Assembly (NCBI RefSeq): GCF_013410115.1
Contig: NZ_JACCCV010000001.1
Span: 930,001-994,000 of the forward strand
Source: Tunturiibacter gelidiferens
GTDB lineage: Bacteria > Acidobacteriota > Terriglobia > Terriglobales > Acidobacteriaceae
Length of the DNA: 64,000 bases
Reading direction: 5' to 3'
Below are positions 41,364-49,483 of the stretch, in pieces (position 1 is the first letter of the stretch; each line of letters starts with the position of its first letter). Below the pieces are notes generated by a model. The model was given only the letters and a program-made list of their open reading frames with translations. It was not told the origin of the DNA and made no database searches. The translations under genes and the position numbers were made by a program.

Positions 41364-43553
41364 TTGCGATTACTATCCCTAAGCGCCAGACTTGTTGCGG
41401 CAGGCCTTTGTTGCCTCTGTTCTGCCGGACTTAGAGCACAGATTGATTACCCTCATCTTAAACTCAACACCGAAGGTATCTCGGCACCGGGATGCAATGA
41501 CGTCTCGAAGCTGCTTATCGGGGGGAATCACGGCTGCTCTGCGCAGGAGACTCAGATCTGGTTGGACGAGATGCGTGGCTGGCGCACCAATCGCCAGATT
41601 CGCATGGGTTATTCAGGTGACATGTATGACCTGCCAGCGCTCAAATGGACGCAGTCGAGCTTCATACAACCTCAGATGATGATGGAAGATCGGTATTTTT
41701 ACGATCCAGACTCGGGAAAATACACGGTCGATCGTTACCTGGACGACACGGAGAAACGCTACGGCGGCATCGATTCCGTCCTCATATGGCACACCTACAC
41801 GAACATAGGCATCGACGACCGGAATCAATACGATCTCATTCGCGATATGCCCGGCGGCATTCCCGCCGTCAAACAAATGGTGTCGGACTTCCATCGCCGT
41901 GGAGTCAAAGTCTTCTTTCCAGTGATGGTGTGGGACCAGGGAACTCGAGATGAAGAAAAACCGAACTGGACAGCTACTGCGGAGATGATGAAAGAGATCG
42001 GGGCAGACGGCGTAAACGGCGACACCATGGACGGTATCCCAAAAGCATTTAGCGACGCCGCTCTTAAAATTAATCACCCTCTGGCGCTCGAACCGGAAGC
42101 ATTCCCCGGTCATGACGAGATGCTTGCGTGGAACACAATGTCATGGGGTTATTGGACCTACCCCTATGCGCCGGATGTAAGTCGTAGTAAGTGGCTCGAG
42201 CCTCGCGCGATGGTAAACGTTAGCGCACGATGGAGTCACAGCAAAACAGAATATCTCCAGGCAGCATTCTTCAACGGGGTCGGATTCGAGAGTTGGGAGA
42301 ATGTCTGGGGAATATGGAACGGCATTACGCCTCGTGATGGCGAAGCGATTCGCCGGATGGCAACCATGGAGCGCGGCCTCGCGCCTTTTCTGGTCAGCAA
42401 AGATTGGCAACCCTACTACACCACCGAGTCGCGCGGTCTGTTCGCAAGTTACTGGCCTCTGAACTCAGAAGCCGTTTGGGCACTCGTCAATCGCAGCGAT
42501 TATGTGATGCAGGGCGAACTGTTGCGTGTCAAGAGTGCTCCTGCCGGATCAAAGTTCTTCGATGTCTACCACGGTGTTGAACTGACTCCACGCATGGACG
42601 GCCAGGACGCACTGCTCTCGTTTACGGTCGAACCAAACGGTTACGGAGCCATTCTTCAGGTGCCGGGTGCCTTATCCGTTGCGCAACAGACTCTCCTGAC
42701 AAAGATGCGAAGCATCACGCAAAAGCCGCTCGAGAGCTACAGTGCTGAGTGGAACTTTATACCGCAAACATTGGTGGAGATCCCAACGACGAAAGCTACA
42801 TCGCAAGCTCTTGAAGGCATGACGAAAATTCCTGCGGCTACATACCGATTCCGCGTGAACGGGATTGAAATCGAAGGACGTGACGATGTTGGCGTCGACT
42901 TTCAGTACCCTTGGGAGCCGTCACCTCGCCGCTACCACGATCACATCGTAAACATCGACACATTCTGGATGGATACGAACCTGGTCACAAACGAGCAATT
43001 CAAGAAATTCATTGATGCCACGCACTACAAACCTAAGGATGCCAAAAATTTTCTTCGTGACTGGAAAGGTGACACTTATCCCGTTAGCTGGGGAGACAAG
43101 CCAGTCACCTGGGTCTCTCTGGAAGATGCACGCGCATACGCTAAGTGGGCAGGGAAGCGGCTGCCCCATGAGTGGGAGTGGCAGTACGCCGCCCAAGGAA
43201 CAGACGACAGAAAGTATCCGTGGGGCAACACATGGAGCGCTGAAGCTGTACCCGTCGTCGATAAGGGCCGAAGGCTAACTTCGCCAGATGCCGTAGGCGC
43301 GCATCCGAAGGGCGCGAGCTCTTTTGGTATTCAGGATCTGGTCGGCAACGTATGGCAATGGACCGACGAGTATGAGGATGATCACACGCGTGCGGCTGTG
43401 CTTCGCGGCGGCAGCTACTACCAGCCGGGTGGATCGATCTGGTACTTTCCGCAAGCCTACCGCAACGATGAACACGGCAAGTTCTTGCTGATGGCTCCAA
43501 GCGAAGACCGTTCAGGCGCAGTAGGTTTCCGGTGTGTCATGGACGCGCAATGA
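41364..43553 (+). CDS. Secreted TIM-barrel/glycosidase-like protein fused to a SUMF-type domain
   Basis: The start is TTG after GAGGAG. A signal peptide (LVAAGLCCLCSAGLRAQ) precedes a large domain (about residues 30-440) with barrel-like features (IDSVLIWHTYTNIGIDDRNQ, RGVKVFFPVMVWDQGTR, GADGVNGDTMDGIP, then LALEPEAFPG) that recall glycoside hydrolases; acidic candidates are D and E in NGDTMDG and LEPEAF. The C-terminal part (about 500-729) is a formylglycine-generating-enzyme (SUMF1) fold: MDTNLVTNEQFKKFI, RLPHEWEWQYAAQG, GNVWQWTDEYEDD, VLRGGSYY, GFRCV. Only one cysteine is present in it, so the catalytic cysteine pair of true FGE is missing; a binding role is more likely. This fusion is unfamiliar to me. 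Confidence 0.75.
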   Translation: MRLLSLSARLVAAGLCCLCSAGLRAQIDYPHLKLNTEGISAPGCNDVSKLLIGGNHGCSAQETQIWLDEMRGWRTNRQIRMGYSGDMYDLPALKWTQSSFIQPQMMMEDRYFYDPDSGKYTVDRYLDDTEKRYGGIDSVLIWHTYTNIGIDDRNQYDLIRDMPGGIPAVKQMVSDFHRRGVKVFFPVMVWDQGTRDEEKPNWTATAEMMKEIGADGVNGDTMDGIPKAFSDAALKINHPLALEPEAFPGHDEMLAWNTMSWGYWTYPYAPDVSRSKWLEPRAMVNVSARWSHSKTEYLQAAFFNGVGFESWENVWGIWNGITPRDGEAIRRMATMERGLAPFLVSKDWQPYYTTESRGLFASYWPLNSEAVWALVNRSDYVMQGELLRVKSAPAGSKFFDVYHGVELTPRMDGQDALLSFTVEPNGYGAILQVPGALSVAQQTLLTKMRSITQKPLESYSAEWNFIPQTLVEIPTTKATSQALEGMTKIPAATYRFRVNGIEIEGRDDVGVDFQYPWEPSPRRYHDHIVNIDTFWMDTNLVTNEQFKKFIDATHYKPKDAKNFLRDWKGDTYPVSWGDKPVTWVSLEDARAYAKWAGKRLPHEWEWQYAAQGTDDRKYPWGNTWSAEAVPVVDKGRRLTSPDAVGAHPKGASSFGIQDLVGNVWQWTDEYEDDHTRAAVLRGGSYYQPGGSIWYFPQAYRNDEHGKFLLMAPSEDRSGAVGFRCVMDAQ

Positions 43554-44560
43554 GAATTGTCACGAGCCTGAGCGGCATGGGCCCGAACGCTTTCTTCGGC
43601 CAGCCAGCGAAGATGGACGGAATCATCTCTCGACGTATTATCCGAGTATCGATCCGTCTAACTTTGTTATTCCTTGCCGAATTAGCGATGGCAGGCGAGA
43701 TGCGCGCGCTCGCCGCTCAGCCTGCTATCTTTCCGTTCACACACAACGGATACAGCCGTCCCTACCTCGTCTATAAGCCTGAGCATCTTCCTCCGCACCC
43801 TGCGGTGGTCTTCATGCTGGGCGGTACAGGCAGCTCTGCTAGACAGAACTCCGAAGAGTTCGGCTGGCAAACCGAAGCGGACCTCAACAACTTCTTAGTT
43901 GTCTTCCCCGAGCTGCTGCCTCGCCAACCCGATCAACCTTTTGCAAAGCAAACCAACACCACATTCTGGGACATGCAGGGTTCTCGCACCCATCTCCCTC
44001 CAGCCGGCATGCTTCCAGTCGATGACGACGGTTATCTCATGGCCGTTCTTCGGGACGTCCTGCACCGTAATTCAGCCGACCCTAAACGTATCTACTTCGC
44101 TGGTTTTTCCAGTGGATCCGGAATGGTCCAATTGCTCGCCGCCCGACACTCCAAATCCATCACTGCGATCGTGGCCGTCGCGACTCCGCTCATGGAGCCC
44201 CCGGTGAAGCTGGCTCATTCGATGCCCGTCCTCTACATTCACGGCGACAACGACGAACAGTTCTCTGGCTTTGAGGTCAACAGTCCCAACTTCGCGACCA
44301 CCCCGCACGGTAACTGGGTTACGTGGGGTTATCTCAACGGCTGTCAAGTGCAGCGAGCGGAAAAGACTGCCTGGGGAGTCCAGCTATCCTGGCAGGGTTG
44401 CAGGGACCATGTATCAGTCATCGCCGACTTCATCGCCGGCTTCGGCCATGAGTGGCTGGGAAGTAAGAGTTCAACCTTAAATCGAACCACTCGACCCACC
44501 GAGTCGCTAAATTTCACCCACATGGCATGGCAATTTTTCGCGAACGCCCATTCAAAATAA
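43550..44560 (+). CDS. Secreted alpha/beta-hydrolase esterase (PHB depolymerase/feruloyl-esterase-like)
   Basis: ATG at 43550 overlaps the previous stop codon (ATGA), so translation is coupled. The 336-residue protein has an internal hydrophobic segment (RLTLLFLAELAMAGEM, about residues 36-51) that could act as a late signal peptide, so a start nearer to it (Met22 of this form) is possible. The nucleophile is Ser187 in YFAGFSSGSGM, preceded by an oxyanion-type VVFMLGGTGSS, and GDNDEQF supplies the acidic residue. The Cys-His end (GCRDHVSVIADF) fits the polyhydroxybutyrate-depolymerase-like esterases. Probably it releases ester side groups from the island operon substrate. Confidence 0.82.
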   Translation: MRIVTSLSGMGPNAFFGQPAKMDGIISRRIIRVSIRLTLLFLAELAMAGEMRALAAQPAIFPFTHNGYSRPYLVYKPEHLPPHPAVVFMLGGTGSSARQNSEEFGWQTEADLNNFLVVFPELLPRQPDQPFAKQTNTTFWDMQGSRTHLPPAGMLPVDDDGYLMAVLRDVLHRNSADPKRIYFAGFSSGSGMVQLLAARHSKSITAIVAVATPLMEPPVKLAHSMPVLYIHGDNDEQFSGFEVNSPNFATTPHGNWVTWGYLNGCQVQRAEKTAWGVQLSWQGCRDHVSVIADFIAGFGHEWLGSKSSTLNRTTRPTESLNFTHMAWQFFANAHSK

Positions 44561-44772
44561 AACATGTCGCAGCAACTCCGAGGTGCTGCCAATAACTAAG
44601 CGGGCGAAGATGCCTGTGCTTTTGCCGAATCTGCCTCCCGCGGCTGCGATCGAATATTCGAAGTCCAACCCATTGACAAGCAGGACGGCCGTCGGAGACG
44701 GCGATGCATTGGGGGGCGGACTGACCGCAAATCCTTAGCGCTGTGTTTGTTTCACGTCCACACCCTGGCATT

Positions 44773-44806
44773 GGTCAGCGGTTCAACTCCGCTCATCGGC
44801 TCCATT
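44773..44806. other. Right attachment site (tRNA-Thr 3'-end copy)
   Basis: Exact second copy of the 34-bp sequence at 30000-30033, with no tRNA 5' part before it. It marks the right end of the island. Confidence 0.8.
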
Positions 44807-45454
44807 TAAACTCCCTAAAATGAATACTTACAAGGACTCTGGTCATATATGCCCGACCGGTGTGGTGTGAGTAGAGTGCGCTCCCAAATGTGTGGCGTTG
44901 CCTTCGAGGCAGACGGGAGGGCATGGACAAGTATTCAGATTTCTGACCGGGCATCTATAGGGTCGCAAACCCATCCTGCCTATAAATTCAAAGTCGCCAT
45001 TGGTTCCGAGCATGGGAGGTTTGCGTGTCTCTGCGGAACCGCCATTCGACGACCGCCTAGCTCTGGCTGTGCTGTGCATAGGCTCGTGCCTTGATCTCCA
45101 AGGGTTGAGATGTTTGAGCATGTCTCCCAATACATACAAGTCGCGGCTTTGGTCTTCAATCAGGTCGTCATAGTGGATTGGCCTGCAAGACCGGTGATTG
45201 ATGACGAGACGGCGTTTTCTACATGAGAAAGGCCAATGATCCCTTGCCGGGCGACGCAGCCGCTGGAGTTGAAATATGCAACGGTACTTGAATCAATGCT
45301 ATAAACACTGCACCTAGCTTTGTCCACGTTATGGGTCCCTGCATTTTCCAGGTTGTAGGGAGTCGGCGGATCGAGTTTTGGCAGTAGTTCTTCGGGTTGT
45401 GGGCCCTTGTATCTCAATTCAATTAGATAACAGTCAAATCAACGAGGAGAGGGT
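44807..45454. other. Gene-poor stretch right of the island
   Basis: From 44561 to 45454 no protein gene is convincing. Weak frames at 44849-45094 (+) and 45160-45417 (-) lack ribosome-binding sites and family features. It may be decayed sequence left from the island or an older insertion. An SD sequence (GAGGAGAGGG) at its end belongs to the next gene. Confidence 0.5.
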
Positions 45455-45940
45455 ATGTCAAACCTTAATAAATGGACCACTCAACATATTGTGAAGAAAT
45501 GTAACGGAGATGGACTGTGCGGGGCTTATCCGGATTGGGGGATGCACCCATCCTGGATCGCGGGGGTTGAGGGGTTGGACGCTTACAACCGATGGGTTTG
45601 CGAGGTTGTGATTCCGATCGTGTTTCAGTGGATCGACGAGCACAAAAAAGAAGTCTACGAAGGCGTGTCAGATGAACATAAAGATGATGTCGGCGTCGTG
45701 ATTGCTTCGGCGTTCGAGATCGTGAAGAAGATGTCGAGTTACACGAATGGATTGATAAAGGCTGAGGAGTTTGAGGAAGCCCTAGAGAAGGAAGAGGTGG
45801 ATCTCAAGACGATCAACCCGGTATGGACCGACATTGCGAAGAAGGTGAGAGAGGGAACAGAGAAAGTTTTTGACGAGAAAAGGAATGTGCTTAAGGATAC
45901 GATTCGGCGAGCCGACGATAGCTCGTCGGGCAGCTCGTAG
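45455..45940 (+). CDS. Hypothetical soluble protein
   Basis: ATG at 45455 is preceded by GAGGAGAGGG, so the start is well supported. The 161-residue product is acidic and helical, with CNGDGLCGAYPDWGMHPSW near the start (two cysteines, several tryptophans) and long charged helices (AEEFEEALEKEEVDLK, KKVREGTEKVFDEKRN). It ends in a Ser/Gly tail. No family is recognised. It is convergent with the SpoIIE-type phosphatase: its stop codon and that of the phosphatase are adjacent. Confidence 0.65.
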   Translation: MSNLNKWTTQHIVKKCNGDGLCGAYPDWGMHPSWIAGVEGLDAYNRWVCEVVIPIVFQWIDEHKKEVYEGVSDEHKDDVGVVIASAFEIVKKMSSYTNGLIKAEEFEEALEKEEVDLKTINPVWTDIAKKVREGTEKVFDEKRNVLKDTIRRADDSSSGSS

Positions 45941-48073
45941 CTAGATACTTTGAGTGTCTGCCGCGATGCCGGTCGATTCTTTGCTGATGGGTACGCGGAC
46001 CAGGGTGACGACGGTGATGTCGTCATCCTGGCCAAAACGTACCGCGGCTTCTGCTGCTCGGGCGGCGTCTGGGAGTGTTGCGAAGAGCTCGCTTATCCGC
46101 TCAAAGCCGTAGAGTTCCCCGGTCTTGCTGCGGGCTTCGAGCAATCCATCGGTGTAGAGCGCGAGGTGATCGTTAATCTGCAGGCGTAAGCGACTCTCTT
46201 CGTAGGTGACGGCTGGAAAGAGGCCGAGCGGGAACGAGCCGGGAATGGCTAACTCTCGATCGTTGAGGTAGGGAGGTGGGTGCCCGGCGCTGGCCAGAGT
46301 GCAGTTGCCGTCAGGGTCGATGCGCAGGGTCACACAGGTGGCAAAACCGCCTTGCATTCGACCACACAATCGCCGGTTCAACTCGGTCAACAATTGAGCG
46401 GGGCTATGCGTGTTTTCTACCAGGACGCGCACCAGTCCGACGATGAGTGATACCGCGATGGCAGCTTTGATGCCTTTGCCGCTGACATCGCCAAGAATGA
46501 CGAGTGTGAAATCGCCGTCGAGGGGAATGATCTGGAAGAAGTCTCCGCCAACTTCAAGCGCAGGACAATAGGCGCTGGTAACGGCGAAGCCGGGTATCGA
46601 CGGGAAAGTTTCGGGGATGAGCACCTGTTGGAGCTCGCGGGCGCTGCTCATCTCCTGCTCAAGAAGGCTCCTACGACGGCGGTCGTCCACGGAGGTGCGA
46701 TAGACCGTGTAGAGCAGTGCGAGGAGCAGGAAGATTCCGGTGAGCGTAGGCAGCGATACTGCACTGCCATAGATGTGGAAGATGGGCTCGCGCAATTTGT
46801 CGGCTAGGGTCCAGTGCGTGAAGCGCCTTCCCTGGGGAGCTAACCCCTGCACAACCTGCATCATGCCCGAGAGAAATGCCGCGATGACAAGCAGCCTGCG
46901 GGCCAAATCCAATCGGCGTCGCTGTTTGACGGCGAGGGCGACCAGTGCCAGAGGTACCGTCGCGGTGATGAAGTAGATGCCGGTGAGCAGCGCGTCCGCA
47001 ATTTGAATGAGCCAGAACCATCCCACGCTCGCGTCCACCAGCGACAGAAGACCATCGAGAATACTGACGGACAAGCTGACAATGGCGAAGCGACGGACCA
47101 GACGGATTAAGGACTGGTTGTCGTCAAGGCGCAGAAGCCAGAGCAGCAGAAACCAAAGGGAGATGTCGCGAATGGAGGAGACAGGCGGTCCTAATGCGTT
47201 TGATACACCTACTGGCCAGGCGATGCGCATCCCGTAGAGAACCATTCGAATGAGCGGGCTGAGGGCGAACCCGGTCATCCACAAGAGCGTCCGCTGCTGC
47301 CGATCTCGAAGCCAGGAGAATAGGCCGAGCAGACCGGCGATTCCGTAGAGCAGGTATTCGCTGAAAGAGAATTGATTGGCACGGAGCCACTGGTAGTCCA
47401 ACGTGGTTTTATAAGCGGCGAGAGGTTCGGGATAACCGACAACTGGGGACCCCTCGAAGCCGCCGGATCGTCCGGAATCTTCGGAAAGAAGAGGCGCTTT
47501 CCAGACGCGAACGGCAAGGGTGCCATGAAATGGGTGCTCGAGTCTTGGTTCGAATTCGGGAGCGCCCGGACCGAGGGGGTAGATGATCGGTGCATCTGAG
47601 GATCGGTACCAGATGGGATAGGAAGGAAACTTTCCGCTGCGGCCGATGGAGTCGCCGTTCCAGAAGATCTCGTACACATCGTCCAGGTGGGGCACGAGGA
47701 GGGCGAAGTTGGTTTGATTTCCTGGCGCTGAGTCTAATGACAGGTGCAGGCGGTACCAAGCATAGCCGGTGTAACTGGGATGTCCCTGCTCGCCCCAAGG
47801 CCTTTCTGCTGTCAGTTTTTCCCATCGAGAGTCGTCGAAGGAGGGCGAGGCCCAGTTGGGATCGTCTCCCAGATGGAATTGCCAGGGACCATCGAGGGGT
47901 GCGACGGCTTTCCCTAGACCTTCGATCCTCATTCCAGATTCGGATGAGGGCGGTGGCGCAGCAAGCGCTTGTCCCGAAGCGAGCCCCGGTAAAGATGCGA
48001 GGAGGGAGGAGACGTAAAGCAGGAGTGCGGGCAAGCAGCACGAATGCGTTAGACGCCAGGCAAGCCGAAGCAT
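45941..48073 (-). CDS. Membrane-bound SpoIIE/RsbU-type serine phosphatase
   Basis: The 710-residue protein has a signal-type N-terminus, a jelly-roll extracytoplasmic domain (about 45-205; PLDGPWQFHLGDDPNWASPS and YTGYAWYRLHLSLD recall carbohydrate-binding beta-sandwiches), about seven membrane segments (about 240-465), a short coiled-coil linker (LLEQEMSSARELQQVLIPE) and a C-terminal PP2C-type SpoIIE phosphatase domain (VGGDFFQIIPLDGDFTLVIL, GDVSGKGIKAAIAVS, LYTDGLLEARS, DDDITVVTLVR) with its metal-binding Asp residues. It probably senses an external signal and dephosphorylates an anti-sigma antagonist. No such partner is adjacent. It is divergent from the XRE regulator. Confidence 0.88.
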   Translation of the reverse strand: MLRLAWRLTHSCCLPALLLYVSSLLASLPGLASGQALAAPPPSSESGMRIEGLGKAVAPLDGPWQFHLGDDPNWASPSFDDSRWEKLTAERPWGEQGHPSYTGYAWYRLHLSLDSAPGNQTNFALLVPHLDDVYEIFWNGDSIGRSGKFPSYPIWYRSSDAPIIYPLGPGAPEFEPRLEHPFHGTLAVRVWKAPLLSEDSGRSGGFEGSPVVGYPEPLAAYKTTLDYQWLRANQFSFSEYLLYGIAGLLGLFSWLRDRQQRTLLWMTGFALSPLIRMVLYGMRIAWPVGVSNALGPPVSSIRDISLWFLLLWLLRLDDNQSLIRLVRRFAIVSLSVSILDGLLSLVDASVGWFWLIQIADALLTGIYFITATVPLALVALAVKQRRRLDLARRLLVIAAFLSGMMQVVQGLAPQGRRFTHWTLADKLREPIFHIYGSAVSLPTLTGIFLLLALLYTVYRTSVDDRRRRSLLEQEMSSARELQQVLIPETFPSIPGFAVTSAYCPALEVGGDFFQIIPLDGDFTLVILGDVSGKGIKAAIAVSLIVGLVRVLVENTHSPAQLLTELNRRLCGRMQGGFATCVTLRIDPDGNCTLASAGHPPPYLNDRELAIPGSFPLGLFPAVTYEESRLRLQINDHLALYTDGLLEARSKTGELYGFERISELFATLPDAARAAEAAVRFGQDDDITVVTLVRVPISKESTGIAADTQSI

Positions 48074-48191
48074 GTGGCCAGCATACGCCGGGTATCCGAC
48101 TCTGAGGTATCGAAAGCGTCCGGAGCTTGCAGTATCTCAGAGTCTCGTGTTTTCACGAGCTGTATTTCGCGTAAGAACGCACTTGATTTTT

Positions 48192-48227
48192 ATTACAAAT
48201 CGCGATATAAATATTGCGATTTGTAAT
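48192..48227. promoter_or_regulatory. Large palindromic operator touching the XRE start codon
   Basis: ATTACAAATCGC (48192-48203) and GCGATTTGTAAT (48216-48227) are perfect inverted 12-bp arms separated by 12 bases that contain TATAAAT. The right arm ends three bases before the ATG at 48231, so there is no room for a normal ribosome-binding site. Confidence 0.75.
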
Positions 48228-48230
48228 AGC

Positions 48231-48785
48231 ATGAAACTCAGTGACAAAATTCGTTATCTTCGTGAGGTCGAGGGCAACCTCCGCGGTCTCAACCGCGCCA
48301 TGACTCAGCAGGAGCTGGTCCGTGCGATTCAACAGGAAAATGGCACGGGCAAGAAGGCAAGCAAAGCGACGATCAGCCAGTCGTATCTGTCCCAGATTGA
48401 GAGTGGAGCGCGCCCGCATCTGACGAATACGACGCGGCTGCTGCTGGCGAAGTTCTTCAAGGTTCATCCCGGCTATCTGGTCGACGATCCCGAGGGCTAC
48501 CACTCTGAGTTGATCTCCGACCTACGGACCGCCGAAGACAAGCTCGATCTCTGGCTGGTCGGCGGCGCGGAACGTTTCCGTCGTGATCCCGCACTCTGTC
48601 AGGCTCTGCTCGCGCTGGCTAACCATAGCGATTCACGGCGCTGCTTTCTTCTAATCGAAAGCATTCTTGATACGCCCACGCTACTGGACCGCCTCTTTCA
48701 GGTTCTTCGTCCTGAAAGTTCCTCGCTGATGGCTGTACCAACTCAACCAGCTCCCAAAAAAGCTGCGAAACGGAGCACCAAATAA
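48231..48785 (+). CDS. XRE-family transcriptional regulator
   Basis: The 184-residue protein starts MKLSDKIRYLREVEGNLRGL; the frame open upstream is not protein-like. Its helix-turn-helix is QELVRAIQQENG...KATISQSYLSQIESG, followed by ARPHLTNTTRLLLAKFFKVHP, all typical of XRE proteins. The C-terminal part is helical, with a basic tail. It overlaps a strong palindrome at its promoter and is one base from the next gene, so it probably autoregulates the whole nfeD-flotillin-pspA cluster. Confidence 0.88.
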   Translation: MKLSDKIRYLREVEGNLRGLNRAMTQQELVRAIQQENGTGKKASKATISQSYLSQIESGARPHLTNTTRLLLAKFFKVHPGYLVDDPEGYHSELISDLRTAEDKLDLWLVGGAERFRRDPALCQALLALANHSDSRRCFLLIESILDTPTLLDRLFQVLRPESSSLMAVPTQPAPKKAAKRSTK

Positions 48786-48786
48786 T

Positions 48787-49368
48787 ATGGACTCCTTCTA
48801 TCTCATCTGTTTCTGTGTCGGTCTGATTCTCAGCCTGATCTCTGTCTTTGGAGGCTTCGCCCATCTGCACGTCGGCCGCTTTCACATTGGCCATGCGGCT
48901 CACGGCCACGCGGCACCCGGCGGAGCGCATCGTGGATCCGGAATCTCGGCAGTGAACGGCTTCACGATCACAGTTTTTCTCTGTTGGTTTGGTGGAGCTG
49001 GGTATCTACTGCACCACTCCAGCATATTTGGAGGCGCTCTGGTCTTGCTAATCGCCTTGATAAGCGGTGTCGCTGGAGCCGCGCTCATCTGGGCTGTTCT
49101 CTTTAAATTGCTTCTTCCTCGCGAGCGTGTTTTGACACCGGAAGAGACGGAGATGGCCGGCGTACTCGCTCAGGTCAGTGACTCAATTCGTGACGGCAAC
49201 GGCATCGGCGAAATCATCTTTTCGCAGGCCGGGGCTCGTCGTGCTGCTGCTGCCCGGAGCGAAGACGGCAGCGCGATCGAGCGTGGCGCGGAGGTTGTTG
49301 TGATTCGTTATGACCGTGGTGTGGCGTACGTTCGCCGGTGGGAGGAACTCACAAACGGGCTGCCATAA
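48787..49368 (+). CDS. NfeD-like membrane protein
   Basis: The 193-residue protein has an N-terminal membrane segment (YLICFCVGLILSLISVFGG), a His/Gly-rich loop (GRFHIGHAAHGHAAPGGAH), two further membrane segments (FTITVFLCWFGGAGYLL, GGALVLLIALISGVAGAALI) and a C-terminal OB-like domain (MAGVLAQVSDSIRDGNGIGE, GAEVVVIRYDRGVAYVRRWE). This is the layout of short NfeD-type proteins that associate with flotillins. The His-rich loop is unusual. It begins one base after the XRE stop codon. Confidence 0.75.
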   Translation: MDSFYLICFCVGLILSLISVFGGFAHLHVGRFHIGHAAHGHAAPGGAHRGSGISAVNGFTITVFLCWFGGAGYLLHHSSIFGGALVLLIALISGVAGAALIWAVLFKLLLPRERVLTPEETEMAGVLAQVSDSIRDGNGIGEIIFSQAGARRAAAARSEDGSAIERGAEVVVIRYDRGVAYVRRWEELTNGLP

Positions 49369-49483
49369 CACGCCGATTTTTTCGTCACAGGGCGGCCTCA
49401 CTTGCCGAGGCGCTTCCCCGCCATCTCCCTCGTGAGGCAAGCACATCACACGCTCTCTCGTCCGTCTCGGACAAAGGAACGAT

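Noticed and set aside
44773..44806. A second tRNA-Thr gene
   Set aside because: Only the T arm and acceptor 3' end are present; the 5' half, D arm and anticodon arm are missing.
44849..45417. Two weak frames right of the island
   Set aside because: No ribosome-binding site, no recognisable family and no membrane or signal features.
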